A DNA stretch of 64,000 nt from assembly GCF_001547525.1 (NCBI RefSeq), contig NZ_CM003768.1, positions 1,178,001-1,242,000 on the forward strand. The letters are read 5' to 3'. The DNA is from Burkholderia anthina. Lineage in GTDB: Bacteria > Pseudomonadota > Gammaproteobacteria > Burkholderiales > Burkholderiaceae. The number at the start of each line of letters is the position of its first letter. The first letter of the stretch is position 1. Shown piece after piece: positions 47,293-55,848 of the stretch. The notes under the pieces were generated by a model, which was not told where the DNA came from, searched no databases, and worked only from the letters and a program-made list of their open reading frames with translations. Made by a program: the position numbers and the translations under genes.

Positions 47293-48189
47293 ATGCCAAC
47301 GACCCCAGCGAATCCCGCGGTTCCCCGCCAGCGGCGCGTGCAGTGTGCGAGCGCGGCCGGCCTTCACCATGTCGCCTATACCGAGTGGGGCGATCCCGCG
47401 AATCCGCGCGTGCTCGTCTGCGTGCACGGCCTGACGCGCTCCGGGCGCGATTTCGACCGGCTTGCCGCTGCGCTGTCGGATACGTATCGCGTCGTCTGCC
47501 CCGACGTCGTCGGGCGTGGCCGGTCCGATCGGCTGGCCGATCCGCGGCTTTATGCGATTCCGCAGTACGTGGCCGACATGGTGACGCTGATTGCACGGCT
47601 CGACGTCGAATCGGTCGATTGGTTCGGCACGTCGATGGGCGGGCTGATCGGCATGGCGCTCGCCGGGCTGCCGGGTTCGCCGCTGCGCCGGATGATCGTC
47701 AACGACGTCGGCCCGCGCATCGAGCCCGATTCGCTGACGCGCATCGGCGAGTACCTCGGCGTGCAGCCGCGCTTTGCGACCGAGCAGGAGGGAATCGACT
47801 ATCTGACGTCGCTGTCGCTGCCGTTCGGTGCGCTGAGCGCCGACGAGTGGCGCGAGATCAACGGGCCGCTGCTGCACGAATTGCCCGAAGGCGGCTGGAC
47901 GATGCGCTACGACCCGCGCATCGCCGAGCCGTTCAAGGCGACGACACCCGAGCTGGCCGCGCTCGGCGAGGCCGCGCTGTGGCGCGCGATCGAGACGACG
48001 GACGCGACGCTGCTCGTCGTGCGCGGCGAGACGTCCGACCTGCTGTCGCGCGAGACGGCGGATGAAATGGTGCGTCGCGGCCGGCATGTGACGCAGGTCG
48101 AGATTCCGGGCGCGGGCCACGCGCCGGCGTTCGTCAGCGCCGACCAGATTGCGCTCGCGCGGCGGTTTTTCGTCGAAGGCGACGCATAA
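47293..48189 (+). CDS. Alpha/beta hydrolase
   Basis: A 298-residue alpha/beta-fold hydrolase. Oxyanion-hole HGLTRSGRDF near residue 45, nucleophile elbow GTSMGG, and catalytic His in GAGHAPAF near the end; the acid is probably in GETSDLLS. Cytosolic. ATG 47293 has AGGA eight bases upstream; ATG 47284, three codons earlier, is an alternative. A TTTACAAT at 47222-47229 is a candidate -10. Substrate not determined. Confidence 0.88.
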   Translation: MPTTPANPAVPRQRRVQCASAAGLHHVAYTEWGDPANPRVLVCVHGLTRSGRDFDRLAAALSDTYRVVCPDVVGRGRSDRLADPRLYAIPQYVADMVTLIARLDVESVDWFGTSMGGLIGMALAGLPGSPLRRMIVNDVGPRIEPDSLTRIGEYLGVQPRFATEQEGIDYLTSLSLPFGALSADEWREINGPLLHELPEGGWTMRYDPRIAEPFKATTPELAALGEAALWRAIETTDATLLVVRGETSDLLSRETADEMVRRGRHVTQVEIPGAGHAPAFVSADQIALARRFFVEGDA

Positions 48190-48268
48190 ACGCGTCATAA
48201 TATGCGGTTCGGCGGCACGTGGGCCGTGCCGCCGCCCGATTCCTTACCCATCACGACCGGAACATTTC

Positions 48269-48622
48269 ATGGCAGTCATTCGTCACCACGTCGGGGCCCG
48301 TCTCTCCGAAACCGCGATCCACAACGGTACCGTGTATCTGGCCGGCCAGATCGCCGAAGACACCACGCAGGACATCCGCGGCCAGACGCGCGAAGTGCTC
48401 GGCCACATCGATCGCCTGCTCGCCGAAGCGAACAGCGACAAGGCGCATCTGCTGTCGGTGCAGATCTACATCTCGGATCTCGCGAACTTCGAAGGCATGA
48501 ATGCGGAGTGGGACGCATGGGTCGCACCGGGCAACACGCCGCCGCGCGCGACCGTCGAGGCGAAGCTCGCCGATCCGGCGCTGCTCGTCGAGATCGTGGT
48601 CGTCGCCGCGCAGCGGAGCTGA
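48269..48622 (+). CDS. RidA family protein
   Basis: A 117-residue YjgF/YER057c/UK114 protein. The active-site Arg is in TPPRATVEA and the Glu in LVEIVVVAA; NGTVYLAGQIAED resembles the YoaB/Rid subgroup. RidA hydrolyses reactive enamines/imines made by PLP enzymes; some subgroups lack this activity. A CATAAT-like element lies 70 bases upstream. Confidence 0.88.
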   Translation: MAVIRHHVGARLSETAIHNGTVYLAGQIAEDTTQDIRGQTREVLGHIDRLLAEANSDKAHLLSVQIYISDLANFEGMNAEWDAWVAPGNTPPRATVEAKLADPALLVEIVVVAAQRS

Positions 48623-48661
48623 GCGTTATCCGACGATGACCGTATTCCGGCAGGCCGTGCC

Positions 48662-50896
48662 ATGACCGAATCCGTTTCCGCTTCTCCCGTCGCGGCGCCG
48701 TCGTTCGACGACGTGCTCGCGTTCGTGCGCGAGCGGGCCGGCGACGCGCGCCTGTCGTCGGGCGAGCTGCTCGCCGATCACTCGGCGGGCACGGCGGCGA
48801 TCATGCGCACGCTGAACGTCGATCCGCACGCGATGCAGGCCGCCGCGCTGTTCGTGCTGACGCCGCACCTGAGCGACCCCGAGCGCGAGCTGACCGAGCG
48901 TTTCGGCGACGAGGTCGCGCGGCTCGTGGCCGACGTGCGCAAGCTGTTGCGGCTCGGTACCGTCAGCCTGCGCGCCGCGCAGAACGCGAAGCCCGACGCC
49001 GGGCGCGACGCGGCGGAGGAGCGGCGCACGCAGATCGAGGCGCTGCGCAAGATGCTGCTCGCCTTCGCGCAGGACATCCGCGTGGTGCTGATCCGGCTCG
49101 CGTCGCGGTTGCAGTCGCTGCGCTACTACGCGGCCGCGAAGCTCGATCCGCCGCCCGACGTCGCGCGCGAGACGCTCGAGATCTATGCGCCGCTCGCGAA
49201 CCGTCTCGGTATCTGGCAACTGAAGTGGGAGCTCGAGGATCTCGCGTTCCGCTTCGAGGATCCCGTCACCTACAAGCGGATCGCGAAGCTGCTCGACGAA
49301 AAGCGCATCGAGCGCGAGGCGTACGTCACGCAGGCGATCGCGCGGCTGCAGCACGAGCTCGCGCAGGCGCACATCCAGGCCGACGTGAGCGGCCGGCCGA
49401 AGCATATCTACAGCATCTGGCGCAAGATGCGCGGCAAGGAGCTCGATTTCTCCGAGCTGTACGACGTGCGCGCGTTTCGCGTGATCGTGCCCGACATCAA
49501 GGATTGCTACGCGGTGCTCGGCATCGTGCATCACCTGTGGCAGCCGGTGCCGAAGGAGTTCGACGACTACATCTCGCGGCCGAAGCCGAACGGCTACAAG
49601 TCGCTGCATACGGTCGTGATCGGTGACGACGGCCGCGCGTTCGAGGTGCAGATCCGCACGCAGGAAATGCATCGTTTCGCGGAGTATGGCGTCGCCGCGC
49701 ACTGGCGCTACAAGGAGGCCGGCGCGCGCGGCTATGGCGGCCAGTTCTCGGCGAGCGACAAGTACGACGAGAAGATCGCGTGGCTGCGCCAGTTGCTCGC
49801 ATGGAAGGACGACGTCGAGGACGGCGGCGAAGTGTCGGGCGACCAGGCGTGGGCGCAACTGCGCGAGACGTCGCTCGACGACGACCACATCTACGTGCTG
49901 ACGCCGCAGGCGCGCGTGATCGCGCTGCCGCAGGGCGCGACGCCGGTCGATTTCGCGTACCACCTGCACAGCGAGCTCGGCCATCGCTGCCGTGGCGCGC
50001 GCGTCGACGGGGCGATGGTGCCGCTGAACACGCCGCTCGCCAACGGCCAGACGGTCGAGATCGTCGCGGTGAAGGAAGGCGGGCCGTCGCGCGACTGGCT
50101 GAACCTGCAGCTCGGTTACCTGAAGAGCTCGCGCGCGCGGCAGAAGGTGCGTGCGTGGTTCAACTCGATCGAGCAGGAAGAAAACGTCGCGCACGGCCGC
50201 GCGCTCGTCGAAAAGACGCTGCAGCGCGAGGGCAAGACGTCGGTCAACCTGGACAACCTCGCCGCGAAGCTCGGGTTCAAGTCGCCCGAGGAACTGTTCT
50301 CGGTCGTCGGCAAGGAAGAGTTCAGCCTGCGCAACGTCGAGCACGCGCTGTCCGATGCGCCGCCGCCGGAACCGGCGCCCGAGGCGCCGGCCGATTTCGA
50401 GAAGCGCAGCAGCGGTGCGAGCGTCGCGCACGGCGCGTCGACCGGCGTGCTGGTGGTGGGCGTCGACGCGCTGCTGACGCAACTGGCGCGCTGCTGCCGT
50501 CCGGCGCCGCCCGATCCGATCAGCGGTTTCGTCACGCGCGGCAAGGGAATGTCGATCCACCGCAGCGACTGCCCGACGTTTCGCCGGATGGTCGAGCGCG
50601 CGCCGGAGCGCGTGCTGCAGACGACGTGGTCGGCCGACGTGCTGGGCGGGCGCGGCGCGTCCGTCTATCCGGTCGACCTGATGATCGAGGCGAGCGACCG
50701 GCAAGGGTTGCTGCGCGATATCTCCGAAGTGTTCGCGCGCGAAAAGATCAACGTCGTGGGCGTGAAGACCCAGAGCCGCCGCAATGCGGCGTTCATGCAG
50801 TTCACGGTCGAGGTATCGAATTCGGCGCAGGTGCAGCGCGCGTGCACGCTGCTCGGCGAGGTGCAGGGCGTCGTGCGGGCGGGGCGGAAATCGTAA
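48662..50896 (+). CDS. relA: (p)ppGpp synthetase RelA
   Basis: A 744-residue RelA/SpoT homologue making the stringent-response alarmone. The N-terminal hydrolase region is degenerate (LTPHLSD where HD and ED motifs are expected), which marks RelA rather than SpoT. The synthetase domain has GRPKHIYSIWRKM, LYDVRAFRVIV, GYKSLHTVVIG and EVQIRT; then a TGS domain (HIYVLTPQARVIALPQGATP), a zinc-finger-like segment (LARCCRPAPPD) and a C-terminal ACT domain (DRQGLLRDISEVFAREKINV). Ribosome-associated; activated by uncharged tRNA. Full length. Confidence 0.95.
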   Translation: MTESVSASPVAAPSFDDVLAFVRERAGDARLSSGELLADHSAGTAAIMRTLNVDPHAMQAAALFVLTPHLSDPERELTERFGDEVARLVADVRKLLRLGTVSLRAAQNAKPDAGRDAAEERRTQIEALRKMLLAFAQDIRVVLIRLASRLQSLRYYAAAKLDPPPDVARETLEIYAPLANRLGIWQLKWELEDLAFRFEDPVTYKRIAKLLDEKRIEREAYVTQAIARLQHELAQAHIQADVSGRPKHIYSIWRKMRGKELDFSELYDVRAFRVIVPDIKDCYAVLGIVHHLWQPVPKEFDDYISRPKPNGYKSLHTVVIGDDGRAFEVQIRTQEMHRFAEYGVAAHWRYKEAGARGYGGQFSASDKYDEKIAWLRQLLAWKDDVEDGGEVSGDQAWAQLRETSLDDDHIYVLTPQARVIALPQGATPVDFAYHLHSELGHRCRGARVDGAMVPLNTPLANGQTVEIVAVKEGGPSRDWLNLQLGYLKSSRARQKVRAWFNSIEQEENVAHGRALVEKTLQREGKTSVNLDNLAAKLGFKSPEELFSVVGKEEFSLRNVEHALSDAPPPEPAPEAPADFEKRSSGASVAHGASTGVLVVGVDALLTQLARCCRPAPPDPISGFVTRGKGMSIHRSDCPTFRRMVERAPERVLQTTWSADVLGGRGASVYPVDLMIEASDRQGLLRDISEVFAREKINVVGVKTQSRRNAAFMQFTVEVSNSAQVQRACTLLGEVQGVVRAGRKS

Positions 50897-50939
50897 TGGG
50901 GTTGGAACGGCGCCATTTTGCTGCGACCGCATAAAACAC

Positions 50940-50968
50940 TTGCCAAGCCGGCCGCTGCCCCATATAAT
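50940..50968 (+). promoter_or_regulatory. Promoter of tRNA-Val
   Basis: TTGCCA (50940-50945) and TATAAT (50963-50968) are 17 bases apart, an excellent sigma-70 promoter; the tRNA starts 13 bases after the -10. Confidence 0.85.
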
Positions 50969-50980
50969 CTTAGCTTCTCT

Positions 50981-51057
50981 AGGCTCGTAGCTCAGCTGGT
51001 TAGAGCACCACCTTGACATGGTGGGGGTCGTTGGTTCGAGTCCAATCGAGCCTACCA
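50981..51057 (+). tRNA. tRNA-Val(GAC)
   Basis: A 77-base tRNA. Acceptor stem AGGCTCG pairs with CGAGCCT; anticodon stem CCACC/GGTGG encloses loop TTGACAT with anticodon GAC; T loop GGTTCGAGTCC; CCA is encoded at 51055-51057. Reads GUC and GUU valine codons. Confidence 0.96.
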
Positions 51058-51216
51058 ACGAATTGAGAATGCCCGGCCTCCGGGTGTTCGAAGCAGTACA
51101 CAACTCAACGCGAACAAGGCGAATACGGTTATGACACCGCGAACGTTGACCGAAACCACTTCGGAGCGACGCTAGTCGAGGAACGTTTTCGCCCTTTCAG
51201 TTTGAGTGAAGTATCG
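51058..51216 (+). other. tRNA-Val to thrS leader region
   Basis: About 160 bases upstream of a strong terminator-like hairpin. A small CCCGG/CCGGG hairpin follows the tRNA. No open frame, clear promoter or known riboswitch was recognised. It could be the tRNA trailer or a thrS leader. Confidence 0.4.
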
Positions 51217-51252
51217 AATGCGGCCCCTCGAAAGCGGGGCCGCATTTTTTTT
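51217..51252 (+). terminator. Strong intrinsic terminator 76 bases before thrS
   Basis: Perfect 11-base stem (51217-51227 with 51236-51246), 8-base loop, with the T run 51245-51252. Either ends the tRNA-Val transcript or acts as an attenuator for thrS. Confidence 0.88.
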
Positions 51253-51328
51253 GTCGCGAAATTTTCATGCGCGAGTTCGATCTCGCGTACCTGGTCTGCC
51301 GCCCACTGTCGGCATCACGGAGAGTGCT

Positions 51329-53236
51329 ATGGTTTCGATACGCTTGCCTGACGGCTCAGTTCGACAATACGAGCATCCGGTGACAGTCGCCGAGGTTGCG
51401 GCCTCGATCGGTCCCGGTCTTGCGAAGGCTGCGCTTGGTGGCAAGCTCGATGGCGAGCTCGTGGATACGTCGACGGTAATCGACCGCGACGCGTCGCTCG
51501 CGATCGTCACGGACAAGGATGCCGACGGCCTCGACATCATCCGCCATTCGACCGCCCACTTGCTCGCGTATGCGGTGAAGGAACTGTATCCGGACGCGCA
51601 GGTGACGATCGGCCCGGTGATCGACAACGGTTTCTATTACGACTTCTCGTACAACCGCCCGTTTACGCCGGAAGATCTGGAAAAGATCGAAAAGCGCATG
51701 CAGGAACTCGCGAAGAAGGACGAGCCGGTCACGCGCCGTGTCGTGTCGCGCGACGAGGCGGCCGGTTACTTCCGCAGCATCGGCGAGAAGTACAAGGCCG
51801 AGATCATCGAATCGATTCCGCAAAGCGATGAAATCAAGCTGTACTCGCACGGCGGCTTCACCGATCTGTGTCGCGGCCCGCACGTGCCGTCCACCGGCAA
51901 GCTGAAGGTCTTCAAGCTGATGAAGGTCGCCGGCGCGTACTGGCGCGGCGATTCGAAGAACGAGCAGCTGCAGCGGATCTACGGCACGGCCTGGACGAAG
52001 AAGGAAGACCAGGACCAGTACCTGCACATGCTCGAGGAAGCGGAAAAGCGCGACCACCGCAAGCTGGGCAAGCAGCTCGACCTGTTCCACATGCAGGAAG
52101 AGTCGCCGGGCATGGTGTTCTGGCATCCGAAGGGCTGGGCGCTGTGGCAGCAGGTCGAGCAGTACATGCGCCGCCGCGTCAACGAAGCCGGCTATCTCGA
52201 GATCAAGACGCCGATGATCATGGACCGCTCGCTGTGGGAAGCGTCGGGCCACTGGCAGAACTATCGCGAGAACATGTTCACGACGGAGTCGGAGAAACGC
52301 GACTACGCGATCAAGCCGATGAACTGCCCGGGCCACGTCCAGGTGTTCAAGCACGGCCTGCGTTCGTACCGCGATCTCCCGCTGCGCTACGCGGAATTCG
52401 GCTCGTGCCACCGCAACGAGGCGTCGGGCGCGCTGCACGGCCTGATGCGCGTGCGCGGCTTCGTGCAGGACGATGCGCACATCTTCTGTACGGAAGACCA
52501 GTTCATCTCGGAATCGATCGCGTTCAACACGCTGGCCATGAGCGTGTACAAGGATTTCGGCTTCGATCACATCGACATCAAGCTGTCGCTGCGCCCCGAC
52601 CAGCGTGCGGGCACGGACGAGACGTGGGATCGCGCCGAGCAGGGTCTGCGCGATGCGCTGACCGCCTGTGGCCTCACGTGGGAAGAGTTGCCGGGCGAGG
52701 GTGCGTTCTACGGCCCGAAGATCGAGTACCACATCAAGGATGCGCTCGGCCGCTCGTGGCAGTGCGGCACGCTGCAGCTCGACATGGTGCTGCCGGAGCG
52801 CCTGGGCGCCGAGTACGTGGCGGAAGACAACAGCCGCCGCCGGCCGGTGATGCTGCACCGCGCGATCGTCGGTTCGATGGAGCGTTTCCTTGGCATTTTG
52901 ATCGAGCACCATGCTGGTGCAATGCCGGTTTGGCTCGCGCCGTACCAGGCAATTGTGCTCAATATCGCCGAAAGTCAGGCCGAATATGCGCAGTCTCTGG
53001 CCCAATCGTTGCAAAAACAAGGGGTTAGAGTGGCGGCCGATTTGCGCAACGAGAAGATTAGCTATAAAATACGCGAGCACACGCTGGAAAAGGTGCCTTA
53101 TCTCCTCGTCGTGGGCGATAAGGAGCGTGATGCGCAAACGGTAGCCGTGCGTGCCCGTGGCGGCGTCGACCTTGGCGTTATGCCGGTCGAAGCCTTCGTT
53201 GAGCGTCTGCAGGAAGACCTGCGCTCGTTCAAGTAA
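51329..53236 (+). CDS. thrS: Threonyl-tRNA synthetase
   Basis: A 635-residue class II synthetase charging tRNA-Thr. N-terminal TGS domain (3-62), SAD editing domain with [11 protein letters not shown], catalytic core with [13 protein letters not shown] (zinc-binding Cys) and [20 protein letters not shown] (motif 2), and C-terminal anticodon-binding domain. ATG 51329 ([10 protein letters not shown]) matches the family; the open frame upstream covers the leader terminator and is not coding. CGGAGAG lies upstream. First gene of the translation cluster. Confidence 0.97.
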   Translation: MVSIRLPDGSVRQYEHPVTVAEVAASIGPGLAKAALGGKLDGELVDTSTVIDRDASLAIVTDKDADGLDIIRHSTAHLLAYAVKELYPDAQVTIGPVIDNGFYYDFSYNRPFTPEDLEKIEKRMQELAKKDEPVTRRVVSRDEAAGYFRSIGEKYKAEIIESIPQSDEIKLYSHGGFTDLCRGPHVPSTGKLKVFKLMKVAGAYWRGDSKNEQLQRIYGTAWTKKEDQDQYLHMLEEAEKRDHRKLGKQLDLFHMQEESPGMVFWHPKGWALWQQVEQYMRRRVNEAGYLEIKTPMIMDRSLWEASGHWQNYRENMFTTESEKRDYAIKPMNCPGHVQVFKHGLRSYRDLPLRYAEFGSCHRNEASGALHGLMRVRGFVQDDAHIFCTEDQFISESIAFNTLAMSVYKDFGFDHIDIKLSLRPDQRAGTDETWDRAEQGLRDALTACGLTWEELPGEGAFYGPKIEYHIKDALGRSWQCGTLQLDMVLPERLGAEYVAEDNSRRRPVMLHRAIVGSMERFLGILIEHHAGAMPVWLAPYQAIVLNIAESQAEYAQSLAQSLQKQGVRVAADLRNEKISYKIREHTLEKVPYLLVVGDKERDAQTVAVRARGGVDLGVMPVEAFVERLQEDLRSFK

Positions 53237-53285
53237 CCGCCCTGGCAGCGCGGCTCGTTTTTTTAATTTTTAGAGGAAACGTAAC

Positions 53286-53810
53286 ATCGCTACTGATAAG
53301 TCGTCGCACCGCATCAACGGTGAAATCACTGCGCCGGAAGTGCGCCTGGTCGGGATCGAGAATGAACCGCTCGGTATCGTAAAACTCGCTGACGCTTTCC
53401 GTAAATCGGAAGAACTGGATGTTGACCTGGTGGAAATCGCGCCGCAAGCGGTGCCGCCGGTTTGCCGTCTGATGGATTACGGCAAGTTCAAGTACCAGGA
53501 ATCGAAGAAGCAGCACGAAGCGAAGCTGAAGCAGAAGGTCATCCAGGTCAAGGAAGTCAAGTTCCGTCCGGGTACCGATGACGGGGATTACAACGTCAAG
53601 CTCCGCAATCTCGTGCGCTTCCTCGAAGAGGGCGACAAGACGAAGATCACGTTGCGTTTCCGCGGCCGCGAAATGGCTCACCAGGAAATCGGTATGCGGA
53701 TGCTCGAGCGTCTGCGCACGGATCTCGAGGAAGTCGGCCAGGTCGAGCAGATGCCGAAGATGGAAGGGCGCCAGATGATCATGGTGCTCTCGCCGAAGAA
53801 AAAGAAGTAA
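53286..53810 (+). CDS. infC: Translation initiation factor IF-3 (AUC start)
   Basis: A 174-residue IF-3, which binds the 30S subunit and checks start codon choice. The sequence begins [20 protein letters not shown] and runs through IF3-N and IF3-C domains to LSPKKKK. The only in-frame codon with a ribosome site (AGAGGA, eight bases upstream) and the right N-terminus is ATC 53286; the first conventional start, GTG 53340, would delete 18 conserved residues. E. coli infC uses AUU, allowing IF-3 to repress its own synthesis, and the AUC here likely does the same. Follows thrS by 49 bases. Confidence 0.93.
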
Positions 53811-54000
53811 CGGGCCCGCGCGCATCGCGCGCAGGTTCGACAGTGGTTCGGCGCGTTGCCCGGTCAGGGCGGCGCGCCAGCAACGACGGCGGCTGCGCGA
53901 GCGGTTCGCCGTACACAAGTGGACTGGGTTTCGAAGGGCGGGTCAAGGGCGCAAGCCAACCGCACACCCATCGCCATCTAATAAACTGGAGTTGTTCGTC
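53811..54000 (+). promoter_or_regulatory. infC-rpmI spacer, possible L20 leader
   Basis: 190 bases without a gene. In proteobacteria protein L20 represses rpmI-rplT by binding mRNA in this area. Several GC-rich inverted stretches are present near the start of the spacer, but no specific L20-site fold could be confirmed by eye. A GGAG ribosome site lies 12 bases before rpmI. Confidence 0.35.
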
Positions 54001-54198
54001 ATGCCTAAGATGAAGACCAAGAAGAGCGCTGCAAAGCGCTTCGTGGTGCGTCCGGGCGGTACCGTCAAGCGCGGTCAAGCCTTCAAGCGCCACATCCTGA
54101 CCAAGAAAACCACGAAGAACAAGCGCCATCTGCGCGGCGCAACGGCAGTTCACGATTCCGATCTGAACTCCGTCCGCGCGATGCTCCCGTTCGCGTAA
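54001..54198 (+). CDS. rpmI: Ribosomal protein L35
   Basis: A 65-residue bL35 of the large subunit: [14 protein letters not shown] start, very basic middle ([17 protein letters not shown]) and the usual end [11 protein letters not shown] 54001 matches the family start exactly; an in-frame codon at 53992 adds three residues. Co-transcribed with rplT 30 bases on. Confidence 0.97.
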
Positions 54199-54228
54199 CC
54201 CCTCAACTGATACTCCAAGGAGAGAAAC

Positions 54229-54588
54229 ATGCCTCGAGTCAAACGTGGGGTAACCGCACGGGCCCGCCACAAGAAGATCATCAACCTGGCCAAGGGTTAT
54301 CGCGGCCGTCGCAATAACGTCTACCGCATCGCCAAGCAGGCGGTGATGCGCGCTGGTCAGTACGCGTACCGCGATCGCCGCAACAAGAAGCGTGTGTTCC
54401 GCGCACTGTGGATCACGCGTATCAACGCGGCAGTTCGCCAGCACGACATGACCTACAGCGTGTTCATCAACGGCCTGAAGAAGGCGTCGATCGAACTCGA
54501 CCGTAAGGTGCTGGCCGACATGGCGGTGTTCGACAAGGCTGCTTTTGCTGCGATCGTCAAGCAGGTGAAAGCCGCCGTTGCAGCCTAA
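54229..54588 (+). CDS. rplT: Ribosomal protein L20
   Basis: A 119-residue bL20: [18 protein letters not shown], then [14 protein letters not shown] and [19 protein letters not shown], all diagnostic. Assembly protein of 23S rRNA and translational repressor of its own operon in other proteobacteria. Ribosome site AAGGAGAG seven bases upstream of the ATG. Confidence 0.97.
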
Positions 54589-54656
54589 TTGCGAAATTAG
54601 CACTGCGTGGTTAGTTGCAGCGAGGTTCCGGTAGTCTCGGCCGCTGCAGCGAAAAC

Positions 54657-54684
54657 GGGGCTCTTCCGAGCCCCTTTTTTGTTT
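54657..54684 (+). terminator. Intrinsic terminator between rplT and pheS
   Basis: 7-base stem (54657-54663 with 54668-54674), TTCC loop, T6 then GTTT. A second hairpin sits just upstream (TGCAGCG 54616-54622 with CGCTGCA 54642-54648). Lies 53 bases before pheS; it could end the ribosomal-protein transcript or attenuate pheST. Confidence 0.88.
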
Positions 54685-54736
54685 GGTGGGTAGATTTTCT
54701 CGCCAAGACCGAATGACGTTGGAAATGATGGGATCT

Positions 54737-55750
54737 ATGGATCTGGACCAGATTGTCGCCGACGCGCAGCAGTCCTTCGAACAGGCTGCCGACATCACCA
54801 CGCTCGAAAACGAGAAAGCTCGATTTCTCGGTAAATCGGGTGCGCTGACCGAGTTGCTCAAGGGCCTCGGCAAGCTCGATCCCGAAGCACGCAAGACCGA
54901 AGGCGCACGCATCAACGTCGCGAAGCAGCAGGTTGAAGCCGCGCTCACCGCCCGTCGCCAGGCACTGGCCGACGCGCTGCTGAATCAGCGCCTCACCGCC
55001 GAAGCGATCGACGTGACGCTGCCGGGCCGCGGCGCCGGCACAGGCAGCCTGCACCCGGTGATGCGCACGTGGGAGCGGGTCGAACGGATTTTCGGCTCGA
55101 TCGGTTTCGACGTGGCCGACGGCCCCGAAATCGAGACCGACTGGTACAACTTCACGTCGCTGAACAGCCCGGAGAACCATCCGGCGCGTTCGATGCAGGA
55201 CACCTTCTACGTCGAAGGCAAGGATGCCGACGGCCGTCAGCTGCTGCTGCGCACGCACACGAGCCCGATGCAGGTGCGTTATGCGCGCACGAACCGTCCG
55301 CCGATCAAGGTGATCGCACCGGGCCGCACGTATCGCGTCGACAGCGATGCGACCCACTCGCCGATGTTCAATCAGGTCGAGGGGCTGTGGATCGACGAAA
55401 ACATCAGCTTCGCCGATCTCAAGGGCGTCTATACCGACTTCCTGAAAAAATTCTTCGAGCGCGACGACATCCTCGTGCGCTTCCGTCCGTCGTATTTCCC
55501 GTTCACGGAACCGTCGGCCGAGATCGACATGATGTTCGAGCAAGGCAAGAACGCCGGCAAGTGGCTCGAAATTTCCGGCTCGGGCCAGGTGCATCCGACC
55601 GTGATCCGCAACATGGGCCTCGACCCCGAGCGCTACATCGGTTTCGCGTTCGGCAGCGGCCTCGAGCGCCTGACGATGCTGCGCTACGGCGTGCAGGATC
55701 TGCGGCTGTTCTTCGAGAACGATCTGCGTTTCCTGCGCCAGTTCGCGTAA
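54737..55750 (+). CDS. pheS: Phenylalanyl-tRNA synthetase alpha subunit
   Basis: A 337-residue class II synthetase subunit. N-terminal coiled-coil arm, motif 1 area [14 protein letters not shown], then [12 protein letters not shown], motif 2 [20 protein letters not shown] and motif 3 [18 protein letters not shown]. Start [10 protein letters not shown] at 54737 is chosen by alignment with E. coli PheS; upstream in-frame ATGs at 54713-54728 would add a few residues. Forms an alpha2beta2 enzyme with PheT. Confidence 0.95.
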   Translation: MDLDQIVADAQQSFEQAADITTLENEKARFLGKSGALTELLKGLGKLDPEARKTEGARINVAKQQVEAALTARRQALADALLNQRLTAEAIDVTLPGRGAGTGSLHPVMRTWERVERIFGSIGFDVADGPEIETDWYNFTSLNSPENHPARSMQDTFYVEGKDADGRQLLLRTHTSPMQVRYARTNRPPIKVIAPGRTYRVDSDATHSPMFNQVEGLWIDENISFADLKGVYTDFLKKFFERDDILVRFRPSYFPFTEPSAEIDMMFEQGKNAGKWLEISGSGQVHPTVIRNMGLDPERYIGFAFGSGLERLTMLRYGVQDLRLFFENDLRFLRQFA

Positions 55751-55848
55751 CGCTGCTCGCCGCGCCGACATGTGCCCGTGCATGCCCCCGCCGGACGTTT
55801 CCGAAGGGGCCCGGGCGCCGATCTAACCCGTTTCGAACGTAGACATCC

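Noticed and set aside
48710..48900. Bifunctional SpoT-type hydrolase domain in RelA
   Set aside because: The HD and ED metal-binding residues are missing, so hydrolase activity is not expected; this is normal for RelA.
51058..51328. T-box or tRNA-Thr mimic riboswitch before thrS
   Set aside because: No T-box sequence or anticodon-like loop with Thr specifier was found; only a terminator hairpin and a 6-base hairpin at 51270-51287.
51206..51328. In-frame upstream extension of thrS beginning at 51206
   Set aside because: It would translate through the terminator hairpin and T run; the family N-terminus is at 51329.
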